A stretch of 64,000 bases of DNA, taken from positions 30,001 to 94,000 of the forward strand of contig JAOPHQ010001756.1 in the NCBI GenBank assembly GCA_030340625.1. The letters are read 5' to 3'. The notes beneath the pieces were generated by a model, which saw nothing but the letters and a program-made list of their open reading frames with translations, was not told where the DNA came from and made no database searches. Origin of the DNA: Merluccius polli (taxonomy: Eukaryota > Chordata > Actinopteri > Gadiformes > Merlucciidae). Shown one piece after another: positions 30,080 to 42,800 of this stretch (the stretch's first letter is position 1; the number at the start of each line of letters is the position of its first letter). Position numbers and translations under genes: made by a program.

Positions 30080-32418
30080 TTAAACAAAAACTTCTAAAAG
30101 GTTTTTGAACTGCTTATATTATTTTCATTTTAGGATCATTTCGATAGCATTTTTGACTTTGCAATATGTCCAGAGTTCAGAACCCACTGCACAACAACAT
30201 GTCACCATCAGCTTAAAGCAAAGATTACATCATCATTACATCACCATCTTTAGGTTCTACTTCTCTTTTGTTTGTGTACCACATCCTGTTCTACTATATT
30301 GTTTCAACTATCAGGCACGGCATCGAAAAATACATGTGCCCAAAGAAAGAAAAAGAAAAAGCGAAAATATACAAATACATGTAGGTATTATCGAGTAAGA
30401 CAATCAAACGGTATAATTCACCACCATTTAACACACCGACCATCTCTGGTGTTGCTGGTAGGCAGGTTGCATTTTGAAAACCTGATTTTTTATTTTTATG
30501 TCAGGGTGATTTTCTTTTTTGCAACAAAGCATCATGAGCTCCTGAGCATGAGCTTTGTGACTCGAAGAGAACCACCAACATCTGAGCCAGAGAACAAGGT
30601 TGCTCCGAGCGAACGATCCACTATTAATAGTCCGGGGCAAGCTGTCACTTTTAAAATGGTAAGGTATCACCTTGGTGCTGCCAGAAAACACACACACACT
30701 TAAGTTTAAAAACATTTTCTTGACGACCAGACAGTAGAGGACAGCTGAACGCCTGTTGTTCTGTCGTAGATTCCCCAACACTGAATAAAATAAAACCGCA
30801 TGCCCTGATGTCGTTGGATATCAGTAGGCCTAATCCTAATACACTTGCTAATGCTGATCCTAATGCTTCAAACGATGTCTGAACGGAAAAAGAATGGTGA
30901 ATGTGTTCCAGGTGGGTGTGTGTGTGTGTATTGGGTGAGAAGTTTAGTGGATTGTTCATTGTAGGTGAAACCATCAATGCCCCAATGGGATTCTGAGGGC
31001 TAGGGGTGGCTTATATATAGCCTTGGACATGATTATCAGCTGCAGGAACATAACGTTTCAAAGTTTTCCTGCATAAAATAATAATATCACTTAGGAGTAA
31101 TGAGAACTCTGCTACTCCCCCCCCCATAAAGGTTCAAGCTGCTCAGAGAAGTCACTTGGATTAACTTGGGTGAGTCATTCTAATAGGGCGACATTATTTA
31201 AATTGAATGGAATTACTGTTCCAATTTAAGCAAAATGTGATTTGAATACAAAGCATCTACCCAATTGCAGCTGCTGTAGGGAAATATATAACACTGTGGT
31301 GTTATATCTGATACATACACTAAATAAACATAGGTACACAGCGGGTGCATGCCTCTGGTTACACCCAATGTTTAAATGACCTTTTAGCATGAGCAAGTTC
31401 CTCCTCAGACACACAAGATAGAGTTTAGATAGAGTTAGAGTGTTATAGACAGGAGAACAGAGAGGAACAAATGCCGTTCTACATGTCTGACTTTGCAGCA
31501 CATTTTAGCAAGTGTTTCATGAAGTAAAGATGCAATGTTTAGCCTCCCGTCTATTTTCTGCCCGCGTTTGATCCTAGGGACAAAGTTACCTCATCGGAAA
31601 AATGACAGGAAGCGCTTAGCACGTCGTTGACTGGTGATGTGTTACACACTTCAGTGAAGAGAAAATGGGGGATTAATGATCAACCCCCCCCACCCCACCC
31701 CCCCGCCCCTCACCCACACCGGTCATTAACTCCAGGTCCAGTCAGGTCTAGAAATGTCCCTGAAAACTGTATACTTGTAATGTGCCATGTATCAGGTCCT
31801 GGAGGCCCCTGGCCAACTTAGCCTGGTAATTAGTTACACTGTAGTCCAAGAGAAGAAGAGGAAGCTACAGATGGCGTGACAGAAAATACCAATGAAGAAA
31901 AAGTCCTCTGTATTCTAACCTGTGCACAACCTTCCACAGACTTTATATCAAGGCAGACAGACCAAGTGCTGCACATACACAGTTCAATCCACTGGATGCT
32001 ACATTGACTGTCTTTGCGGCAAGAGAAAGGGTTAATGTCTTCACTTCTTTTGGTCGGAGATGTCTATTAGCTGTGAAAACTGGAGAACACCTTTAGTCTC
32101 CAGCAGTCTCAATGGAGAAACAAGTCTAATGCCTCTGTTGAAGGTCAACGGAAATACCCTGCAATCTTTAGGGTGCCAAATCTATTGAGGAGCTCCATGC
32201 CTGATTTGACAAAGCAACGTTCTGCTGGACATTGAGAAGACAAGAGATGTTCACGCATGGTTGAATATTTTTCAGATGCTTGCCACCTCTTCCTTAGACA
32301 TTATTCGTTTTTTAAGGGTTTTTTCATGTCACAAATCTGCCCCTTTGCAGACTCTTGAATATATAATGAAACACATTTTCCGACCAAAACGGGGGCATAA
32401 CATTGCCGGCTCCTGGTG

Positions 32419-32424
32419 TTTATT
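32419..32424 (-). terminator. znf646: Candidate polyadenylation signal for the alternative znf646 last exon
   Basis: AATAAA on the minus strand, about 85 bases after the stop codon of the exon at 32936-32509. Confidence 0.45.
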
Positions 32425-32508
32425 CTGGGTGGCAATTGTTTCCAGCACAACCTCTGAGGAAAAAGTGGGAGGGGGCTGTGAGCTCTACATGAGTGCAGGA
32501 CTACACAT

Positions 32509-32936
32509 CTACAGGAAAGGACGGGAGGGAATGGTGAGGAAAGCTGAGGAGGAACCCCTCGAGAGCAGCGAGCCGCTCCAGTGCACCTTCATGTGGTGCC
32601 TCAGGTTAGACCTGGAGGAGAAGCGCTTGTCGCACTGCTGGCAGGAGAAGGGCTTCTCCTTGGTGTGGATCCGCCGGTGGCACATGAGCGCGGTGGAGAC
32701 GCGGAAGGACTTGCCACAGTCGGGGCACTGGTAGCGCTTGGGCTCTGTGTGGATGCGCCGGTGGTTCTTCAGGGACATGAGGTTGGGGAACTCCTTCTGG
32801 CAGGAGTTGCAGAAGTAGGTGCCCGTCTTGTGGCTGTTCTTGTGGTTGAGCAGGGAGCTGGCGTGGCGGTAGGTGCGCCCGCACTGGTTGCACGCATAGT
32901 TCTTGGAGCTGCCTGTGGAACCCACCGGGCTTAAGT
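32509..32936 (-). CDS. znf646: Putative alternative last exon of znf646 (duplicated four-finger cassette)
   Basis: The open frame encodes four C2H2 fingers (CNQCGRTYRHASSLLNHKNS onward) almost identical to the last four of the main znf646 product, then a different tail ending SRPFL. The minus-strand acceptor tttcctcttcctag at 32937 has a good pyrimidine tract and requires an incoming phase-1 donor. One exists inside the main last exon (CACG|GTATGA at 39423). Joining gives Asp at the junction and keeps the frame: the coding length 2552+1119+440+428 is divisible by three. An AATAAA follows shortly. It could instead be a recent partial duplicate that is not transcribed, and no transcript evidence is available here. 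A second possible acceptor (cag at 32909, phase 2) would fit direct splicing from the exon ending 41152. Confidence 0.6.
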
Positions 32937-33582
32937 CTAGGAAGAGGAAATACGGGTTACTGGCCAAATAATGTTGATTTGACCTTGAACACTACATGCA
33001 TAAGACAATGGGTTGAATAACAAAAGTTATCCAACTTGATGGATAAAGGATGTTTTTATGTGAACACTAGATGAGCAACTGTTGAAAGGTAGTCCTTATG
33101 TTAGAGAATCCCAGATACTAACTGAAATGTAAAAGTGAGAAAGTGCAGTAGAGTACAGTAGAATGAGCTTCAATTCCTATCACCATTTCTGGTTTGACAT
33201 CACAATGAAATCACAGTAACATGGGAGTGTCAGTGAGCCAAAGGCTACTTTCTGACTGAAGACTTGGGGTTTTAATGGCTACAGAAGTTACTTAGTTACT
33301 AGGAAACAAGCATAGGCACAAGGAAGAGAAAATTAGAAGAACAAGCTTTAGAGAGGGATAGAGGCAACTCAGCACCCACTGATTATAACAGAATTCTGTT
33401 TTTTTACATTGGATTCTTCTACTTTGTGTGTTGTTCTACTTTCATTGGATTTGACTACTATGACCATAAACATTAGTACCATTTCAAGCCGTAAACATTA
33501 AAGGTTACCTGGCCTCCAAACGTTACTTAAATGTAATGTAGACATAATAATAAATAATGTATTTACTGTTTTGAATACTTAA
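32937..33582. other. Non-coding DNA between the cassette copy and a TTAA element
   Basis: AT-rich DNA with no gene seen. It would be part of the 6.5-kb intron if the alternative exon is used. Confidence 0.6.
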
Positions 33583-33970
33583 AGATGCTGTAGGTAAGAC
33601 TTAAGAGCTATCATTTGAGTGTAATCTTTTAGTAATGACATAGCCAACCGTCAGCTATTAGTGAGTGAAATGCTCTGTGGGAGTATCTGTTTCGAGTTGA
33701 CTGTGCCTGCCTCTGTAGGAGACCAATTAGATTTTAGACCGCTCCCGGCTAATTTCTGACCAATCAGGGCATCTCTTCTTTGATTGGTTCGGGGAATCCA
33801 TCTTGCCTGTCAATCAAATTTGCACGCACGGTGTTATCTTGATGGCAGAGAAACATAGCGAGAGAGAAGGGGAGGGCGCAGAGGGAGGGAGCGTTTTTTG
33901 AGGGGTTTATTTTCAAAATCCTGCCCTCTTCTGCTCTCTTTACAACTCTAAAATCTTACCTACAGCACAT
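33583..33970. mobile_element. 388-bp TTAA-flanked MITE
   Basis: The ends AGATGCTGTAGGTAAGA and TCTTACCTACAGCACAT are inverted copies, with TTAA at 33579-33582 and 33971-33974. The interior is related to 49023-49372, which shares phrases such as CTTGCCTGTCAATCA and TTTATTTTCAAAA. Confidence 0.82.
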
Positions 33971-34174
33971 TTAATTAGCTTTCTCTCACCAACATAGAAA
34001 CCCCAATGACAAAATAAACTATAGCATTTGTCAAGTCATTGTTTTAACGCATGGCGTTAACAGGAATTACAAAATGTAGTTACACCACCACAAGAAACAT
34101 TAACAGTGGCAAAATACAGCTAATATTATCTCATTATGCAACAATACCATCTTTTTTTTAATCAAATACAAACC

Positions 34175-34180
34175 TTTATT
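34175..34180 (-). terminator. znf646: Candidate polyadenylation signal of znf646
   Basis: Minus-strand AATAAA (plus TTTATT) with T-rich and GGTATTGTTGC sequence just downstream. Confidence 0.5.
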
Positions 34181-36160
34181 GTGTACATATTTTGACAAAC
34201 ATTAAAAAATAACACTCAAAGAAGTTAATATGATAGTGGGGCACAGAAAAATGCAGTGCACAAAAAAACATGTTTTTTTACTGAAAGGTGTATCTACATC
34301 TGAAATCCAAATTAAGGCTTTATATTTTTTTAAATGCAAATAGAAAGGAAGAAACATCAGATTGCATATCAACTAGTAAAACTGAGGAATTTCATTGCAA
34401 AGTAAAGCGAGCATTCAGAATATCAACTAGCCTAATGAGTAACTCTGTAGGCCTATACCAATTACAAAACAGTATTTTTTTTAACCCTTTCAAATTGTAT
34501 CTGGGTGTCTTTAATCCTGCTTTTACATGTTACTTAATTCTCGATTTCTCACGTATCAGCTGGGGTGACGATAGATTTTGGATTTGCATTAATTTACAAT
34601 AAAGCATCCCCCCAAAAAGTTTTAAAATATATCTAGCCATGTATCAAATGATTTTCAGTTGAATACATTTTCAATGCTGTATTTATTTGATCTTAACTTT
34701 TCAGGCCAAATCACTTACTTTACTTTGTGTTATGTTCAAGAAGTCACTAGAAGCAATTTGCTGTCTTTAACAAGCCTTTAACTGAGAAAAAAAGTCTGAA
34801 TGACCAGTAGAGGGAGAGGGATAGCCTAATATATAGGCCTAATATCTTCCTTGATATAAGCTACATCAACACTCACGGTGAAGATTCGTTCAAAGTTTAA
34901 TAACATGATTAATGTACAAAATTTGTGTAATATTCTAGTGACGTTAACAGGGGGCTGTCTTTAGCTTGGAGAAAAGTAAATGATAAGCCAGTTGTCCACT
35001 TGGGCTAGCTGAGAGCAGGGTACATTATCCAAGGAGCTTTTAAATCAAACAGTTAAAAAGGTAGGGCCAAAAAGTATAAAATACTCAGTGACTCAATTCA
35101 ACTTTCATCTTTAAAAACAATGTCCCACTAATGGTTCTTTTTAATCTACAAGAATAATTACCTCTTGCAAATAAGTCATTTTTAAAACCATTGGACAATG
35201 ATGCCATTACATTTATTCTAGCCTTTAACGCCTTATAATTAACAGTTTAGAGTGTCAACTACTTTCAACTAGTCTACGGTGTGCTTGTCTTTTCGAATAA
35301 TCTTCAAAAGAATAGTGCACCCCCCTCCCCTTACAAAATACAAACATTTCAACTACGAGAGTGGGTTTTTCAAGCTTAAATAAGACATATGTAGGCTCTT
35401 ACACTGTACCAAGGGCCTTCCTACCGTTAAAATAAATAAATGTCATGTTTCTCTGGACTGAGCTAGTCATTGGAAGCCAACTGAACAGCTGGCAGTTCGT
35501 TTTTATTGTGCATCCATCCACAACATTGTGCTCAATTTAAAACAAAATGTAGTTAAAAAAAAGAAAAAAGAAATTTGGACGTCCGTCTATCGAATATTTT
35601 GGATTTAATCTTTAACAAAGAACATCACCTTAAATACTAATGAGTTTCACTTGATTTCATTTGTCTTCAATTTTCCAGTCTTGTCTACTTGGTTGCGCGT
35701 TGAACCCCCAAAAAGGGATAAAAGGCAAATAGATCGACAACAATGACCTCCACTGTTTTTTTTTCTTCATCTATTTATTTTCAGGACTCAGCAGTAAGGA
35801 TTATAGTATATGGACAAGGTTTTTTTGTTAAGAAATGAATTATCAAAACATAGTTTATAAAAGTGTATAGTAAGCAGTACATATATATATGCATGAAAAC
35901 AAAAAGGAAAAAAAAGTAAAGTTAAAATGGTTATACTTGTTCCAAAACCAAATCTTTTTTTCTCCTTCTAAAAACTACTTGAAATGCAGACAGGAAAAGT
36001 GTCCACTCAGGTGGGGGGGGGGGGGGGGGGGGGGTGGTAGTGGGGGGTATATTTTGTGATAATGTACAGTTATTTTTCTAGATCACATCGACTCCTACAG
36101 CACTTTAAATGGTCACTCGACATCGACTCCACTAGCACCAGTGCTCCTGCAACGTGCATG

Positions 36161-36334
<174 letters not shown>

Positions 36335-36477
36335 AAAATTAAAATGTCAAAAGCCAATAAATACAAGGAGGCTACTTGACACGTCAAATGATTAAAAAGA
36401 TGAACGTTAAAACGGAAAAGGGTAACGGGGATGTCCCTTTTGAGCGTGTGTGAAGCTTGACTAGTGTGTGAAGCAGG

Positions 36478-36571
<94 letters not shown>
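36478..36571. repeat. (GT)n microsatellite, about 93 bp
   Basis: Perfect GT run 145 bases from the CA array. The two are complementary in any one transcript. Confidence 0.97.
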
Positions 36572-37761
36572 ATGAGATGGAAAAGGGGGGTGAGGCTTCA
36601 GTAAAACCTGGGGTGAAATAGTGTGTGAATATAAGTAGTTGCCACAACCTAAAAACACAATCAGGTTCCTTACTTACGCAATCGTACATACTGCAGTCAA
36701 AACACGGATGAACATTTCGCCTAGATTCACTTTCGCCTCCCCCAAATCAATGAGTCAAAGTGTGACCCAGGATTTTTTTGTTGTTTTTTTGTTGTTTTTT
36801 TTAAACAAGGAGACAACAGTCTTGGAGAACGAGCAAAGTGTTCATTTTGGGAGTCCATCTTGGTTGGCTCCATGTCCAGAAGGGGGAGGAATAGGAGATG
36901 AGTGGCAAAGGGGGACGGGAGTGGGGGGGGGGATTTCAACATCAACACAGCTCTAAATTCACATCCTAAAGACTACCGCCGCCCAATACAAGTGTTAATA
37001 ACCATCATAATATAAATAAATAAATGCATTACTACAATGATCTGTTGACTTTTTTTTCTTCTTATAAAAGGTTCTGTAGATAATACAGTCAGAAGAACGC
37101 TTACAATACAAGATAAAACAAAACAAAAAAAATAAGAATTGCAGGCACAGGGCCCAACAATATACAATTTTCCACAATTGTTTTTTTCTAATTTTTTTTC
37201 TTTCATTTTGATACTTTTTTTTCCTTCCTTTTTTGTGTCGTCACCACAACCTAGGGACTATACAGTTTTAGCTGGTTCCGCTCTGTGGTTTCATACAGTA
37301 CAGGTTTCTACCCAGAAGAAAGTGTTTGAAGAAATACATGAGCAGGAGGAGTAGATGCAGAGCAAAGAAGAGGGAGAAGGAGGGAAGAACTCTACTAGTG
37401 TGATGTCATAAAGAGGCAGCCAATCAGAGATTCAGGCTGTGGTCAGAAGGGAGACCTACAAGGCTTTGAAGCTCATCTTCGTACTGCAAGAGACCCACAC
37501 ATACGCACAAACACACACATACACACAGACAAACAAACATACATACGAGTTAAAAATGGTTATACGCTCAGAGACCAGGTGTGCCGACACTCTGTTCAGT
37601 CTCAGAGTAGTCGCCTTCTCGCAAAAAAAATGGTTAAAAAGTATAAAATGAAGAAATAAAGTTGCTGCCGTCAAATATATACATGCTCACAACAGCACCA
37701 CCACTGGTTATGTATTGCTCACACTTCAAAACAAAAAACACGGTTTATATATATATATATA

Positions 37762-37788
37762 CCATGTTTCGTTTAGAATTGACAAGTT

Positions 37789-37849
<61 letters not shown>

Positions 37850-37874
37850 TTGTCAATTCTAAACAAAACATGGT
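37762..37874. repeat. Inverted repeat flanking a (TA)n core
   Basis: CCATGTTTCGTTTAGAATTG at the left and its near-exact reverse complement at the right (ending CAAAACATGG) enclose about 50 bp of TA. The whole can fold into one long hairpin. Confidence 0.9.
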
Positions 37875-38973
37875 TCAAAACAGTGACAAAAGGCCACGAG
37901 AAGAAAACTTCATCGAGAATAACAAAAACAAATCTAAACAGTTTCACAATAGTCATCACAAGGATGGGATGAGGTGGAACAATGCATGGAGAGAGCAGAG
38001 AAAGCAGCTTCAAAAAACGGGCCAATCAGCTCGATGTGTTTGCGACGGATATACCACCTTTGTTGCTATGGGATTTTAGCCTTTAGACCTGTGAAGACCC
38101 CGCCCCTTTTTCCATCTGACCAATGTAGTAGCAGCGTCACCTTGCTGGCTTTGCTGGCCCCAAACCTGCTCGACCTGGCTGTCAATCAGTCCATTAGTCT
38201 AGTCAAGGGAACAGAAAGCATATTACTTTTACCTTTTTTTACAGTCTTTTTTTTTACCTACTTCAAATTAGGTTTCAAAAGGAGAAATGTAGTAACATTC
38301 TTTAATCTGGGGCCCTCCAAATTTGACAATTTCCCCGATACTCGTTAGCAATAGGATCTCAGAACTTAGGCTCTACAGGGCAACCCGACGTATGGACTAA
38401 AGGCAGATGTAGAAGAAGTTATCAGTCCATGTAGTTGTGTCAATAAACTACACGTCAACCATCTACAGTCTGTGTCTGCCTGTCAGTCAGTCCACCCAAC
38501 GTGTCGAAGGGAAGCAAAGAAGCGCAGTTCTAGAGCCAGGGCCGTGCCAAAGTGTTCATTTAAAACAAGGCAGCTATGGATCACAGGCCAGGTAAAGCAA
38601 CAAAAAAAAAAAATCACGGTGTGTGTGTGTTTGTATGCATCCTCCATTTTCCCCCTCATTCTCACCCACTTGTGTTTAATGGCGTCCATTTTGTGTTGTC
38701 CCCTGCTACATTGTGTCTGCGCGTGTGTGGCATGCAGGGCCCAGATTATGTGCCATGCAACCTGTCCTTCAGACACACCTACTCTTACACTGCAGCCATA
38801 CATGGAAATGGAGGATGAGCATACGAGGAGGAACAACATTCGTTTGGCACCTCCAGATACCTTGGCATTTGATTGGTTCCCTCCCTAAGCCCTCCCAACC
38901 CTTTCCATCCCTCTAGCTTGACCACCCATCCACACCCCCCCCCCCCCCCCCCCCCCCCAAGCCCTATAATAGC

Positions 38974-39862
38974 CTATATGAAGGGTCCGCTGGGCATACC
39001 CAAGAAGTTGGGCGCACCCATGGACATGGAAGGGGGCGCCGTGGAGCCGCTCCAGTGCACCTTCATGTGGTGCCTCAGGTTGGACCTGGAGGAGAAGCGC
39101 TTGTCGCACTGCTGGCAGGAGAAGGGCTTCTCCTTGGTGTGGATCCGCCGGTGGCAGATGAGCTGGGTGGAGACACGGAAGGACTTGCCGCAGTCGGGGC
39201 ACTGGTAGCGCTTGGGCTCTGTGTGGATGCGCCGGTGGTTCTTCAGGGACATGAGGTTGGGGAACTCCTTCTGGCAGGAGTTGCAGAAGTAGGTGCCCGT
39301 CTTGTGGCTGTTCTTGTGGTTGAGCAAGGAGCTGGCGTGGCGGTAGGCGCGCCCACACTGGTCGCAAATGTGTGACTTTATGACCCCGCCGTGACCCCCG
39401 CGGCCACGAGCCTTGTTCATACCGTGGGGGTGGAGGCCCTGCGCCTGCATCAGGGTGTGGTCCAGGCCCGAGCCCCAGCCCAGCTCCTGGGAGCCACCCG
39501 GCCGGGGCTGCTGGGTTCTGGGCTGGCGGGGCTGAGGGGCCTGTCCGTGGCTGATCTCCATGTGGAGCCGGAAGCTGGCCTGCGTGGGGAAGGAGCGCTG
39601 GCAGGAACGGCAGGTGAGCTCCCGCTGCTTCTGGTGGACTCGACGGTGGTTGTAGAGCTGGGAGGAGACACGGAAAGCCTTGCCACAGTCGTGGCAGCGG
39701 TGGCGACGGGTCTCGGAGTGGATTCGGCGGTGGTTCTTCAGGGCGAGCAGGTTGGAGTAGGTCTTGAGGCAGACGGCGCAGTGGTAAATTCCGACAGTGT
39801 GGGTGTTCTTGTGGTTGAGGAGGGAGCTGGCATGACGGTAGGAGCGGCCGCACTGATCACAT
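38974..39862 (-). CDS. znf646: znf646 third coding exon (fingers 25-32 and C-terminus)
   Basis: The acceptor ccctgcacag precedes TGTGATCAGTGCGG; the junction codon is Thr and continues CDQCGRSYRH. It encodes eight fingers, the last four matching the copy at 32570-32892, and ends GMPSGPFI before the stop. An internal GTATGA donor at 39422 could cut the exon short after finger 28. Confidence 0.92.
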
Positions 39863-42800
39863 CTGTGCAGGGACATAAGAGGAAAATACCAGAGGAGAAA
39901 GGAACAAGGATTTAGGAAAGGGGGAGGAAGATGCAGAAAGACGAGAGGAACAAGGGTCAGGGGACGGGGAGAAAGGAGAGATTAGAAACTTATCATGGCT
40001 GCTTGGATGTCACCAATCTAAAGTTGTGTTAAGGTTTCTTACTGGTTACCACTTTGTTAGTATATAGTATTTGGTAGTAAATATAGAAACATTATTTTTC
40101 AGACTATATAAAATTTAAAAAAAAGGTAGCTACATCTCATACATACATACAGGTATATGATCTGAAATCCGGCTTTAAAACCTTCAAGACTGCTAAAAGT
40201 GGTGTACCATTTTTACGCTAGAGTTACTAGACAAGGTAAGAAGATTGGTGGGTGGGGGGAGGGGGGGGGGGTGCAGGCAAGACGCTATGGACAAACGTAG
40301 GAATTTGGGGAGGTATCTATTGCTTCCTGCACTGCACAAATGGACGCAAACTTTGTTCACAGCTGAAACCACAATGTTGAATACAACAATCCAATACAAG
40401 ATATCAGTCACAGCCTGCTTTTTGGTAAATGCCGAAATTTACAACGTCACAATACAAGGAAATCCCATTAGAAACACTAAAAGTGGCGCTATAGTGGGAA
40501 GTATCTCATCAGTTATAACTAATGCATAACTAATTAAACTATAACTTATGTAATTGCTCATCAGTTGCTATCTGGAAACCAAGAGGATTAACTTCACCTA
40601 ATGTGCAGTGCAGCTAGCTCAAAATGCTTCCCTTCCATGCCTGTAATTTAGATCAAAATCACAATAGCCAAAGTCTCAGTCACATAATTTGGCCCTAATA
40701 CAGTCTCTGTTCTAATTTCTGGCCAATAAAATAAAGCTACGAAAAGGACAACAGTCAATCACAAACAAAACACTACAGTCAAATTCATAACAAGTACAGG
40801 GAACACACAAAACATTACTTTTACTTAATGTGCAACTTAATTTAATATTGGTGTCAAATAGTGAAAAGATATACATCTAAATATAAAATGTTTGATTGTA
40901 GGTAACCTAGGAAAAAAAAAAACTAAATGTGTGATGCTAACTGAAAGCAAACAGGGTTGACTTATCTGGTCTCTCCACTAATTCAATTTGTCCAAACTTC
41001 AGAAAAATCCGAATTCCGGCACGCGTATGGTCCCAAGGAAGCCGGATTGGAGATCATATACCTGTAATAGACATGTACAGACCTAAATTGATCTTCACTA
41101 TTTTTTTTGTTTTCAACTTCGGAGAATCACAAACAACTGACGAGAACTCACGTGTACCGACACTCTTCGCCCTCTCCTGCGGGTGCAGCGGCCTTCCTCC
41201 TGCCTTCCATGCCTACCTGGTTGTCCCCGCAGCGGTGCCTAGCCAGGCCCGATCTCCCCTGGAAACTCTTCCCACAGCTCGGGCAACCGAAGGGAGTGGC
41301 ACCCTCCTCATGGACCTTCTGGTGGTTGCGGAGGAATCTGGCCAGCCGGAAGGCTTTGCCGCATGTGTGGCAGATGTGCTTTTTTCGCTGCGTGTGGATG
41401 CGCATGTGGTTGCGCAGGGCCATGTAGTTGGTATACGGCTTGTCGCAGAAGTTGCAGCGGAAGTCGCCCGTCTTGTGGGTGTGCTTGTGGTTCAACAGGG
41501 AGCTGGCATGCTTGTAGGCGCAGCTGCACAGGTCACAGGCATACGGCCTCTCGTCAGAGTCAAGGTCCACACTGCGGCCCTCCATGCTGAGGTTGGAGCT
41601 GTTGACGGAGGCAGAGGAGGAAGGCAGGTGTTGGGCTGGGCAGTCGTGGGCCGCTAGCTCGTCGGCTGTTGCGTAACCTTCGCAGCAGCCGTCACACTCA
41701 AAATCCATCTGGGCTCCAGGACCCTGGGGCCCCTTGCAGAGGCCCGCAGTGTTGTGGGTAGCAAGCTGTTTCTGAGTGCGGAAACCCTTGCCACACTCTT
41801 GACAGTTGTGCTTCTTCTGGGCGAAGTGGAGACGCAGGTGGTTTTTCATGGCCAGCCGGTTGGGGTAAGTGGAGTTGCAGACATTGCAATGGTACTCCCC
41901 GATCTTGTGGAGGTTTTTGTGGTTGGCCAGGCTGCCTGCATGGCGGTATGTCTTGCCACACTCGTCGCAGGCAAAGGGACGGCGTCCGCCCTCAGACTGG
42001 TCAAATTTCTGGGGCCTAGATGTTCCTGCCGAGGAGTATGGCTTCTTGAAGCCTTGATGGGCATTGGCATATTTGACCCCCATATTTGAGCCGCTCTTGG
42101 AGGACTCTCCTCTCATACTCTGCATTTGGGATGGTCCAGCTTGCTGGAAGCGGGATCCATTGGGACCAGTGCGGACCAGACCCTTGGCCCGATGCTCCTC
42201 ATGTAGACGCAGGTGGTTGATCAGCTGCTTTTGAATCTTGAAGGCCTTACCACATTCCTCACACTTGTGCCTGCGGCAAGGAAGGGGAGAGATTAGAGAA
42301 ATGAAGTAACCATATCAATGTATAATCTGCATTTAATAATATAGACATTAGAATACATTTAAATATATATTGTCATGAACAAGCCTCAGACTTCCCACAA
42401 ACCTTCTAGTCGCTTTGTTTTTGACAGTCAATTTGTAACTTTGTAAACTTAAAAAAGGCAATTATACCACGGTGCCCAAACTACATTATCACATTCTTCA
42501 AGTTGGAAAGTTGAGTAATAATTCTAAAAAATACATTGTAAATTGTGAAAGGTTGAACCAATGCTGAATCTTAGGGAGAAACAAGAACGTACCTCTTCAA
42601 ATCAAAGTGGGTCCTTTGGTGGTTCTTGAGTGCCAGCAGATTGTAGTAACGTTTCTGGCACACCAGGCAGCGGAACACTCCAGTCTTGTGGGATTTCTTG
42701 TGGTTGAGGAGGGAGCAGGGGTGCCTGTATCCTCGGCCACACTGGTCACATTTATGGGGCCTGTCGCCTTGTTCACCCATCGACCTGCGGCCATCTCCTC

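Larger units (their letters stand above)
28321..32418. other. Intergenic region between convergent stx1b and znf646
   Basis: No exon is recognised. It contains a TTTAGCAGAC-type repeat (28788-28890), a TTAA-flanked element (29897-30079) and otherwise unremarkable AT-rich DNA. Confidence 0.7.

Noticed and set aside
28321..32418. stx4 or znf668, the genes between STX1B and ZNF646 in human
   Set aside because: I see no SNARE-like or ZNF668-like coding sequence on either strand between the two genes.
32881..32911. Direct splice from exon ending 41152 to the cag acceptor at 32909
   Set aside because: Phase 2 would fit, but the pyrimidine tract is weaker than for the acceptor at 32937. Kept only as a second option for the alternative last exon.
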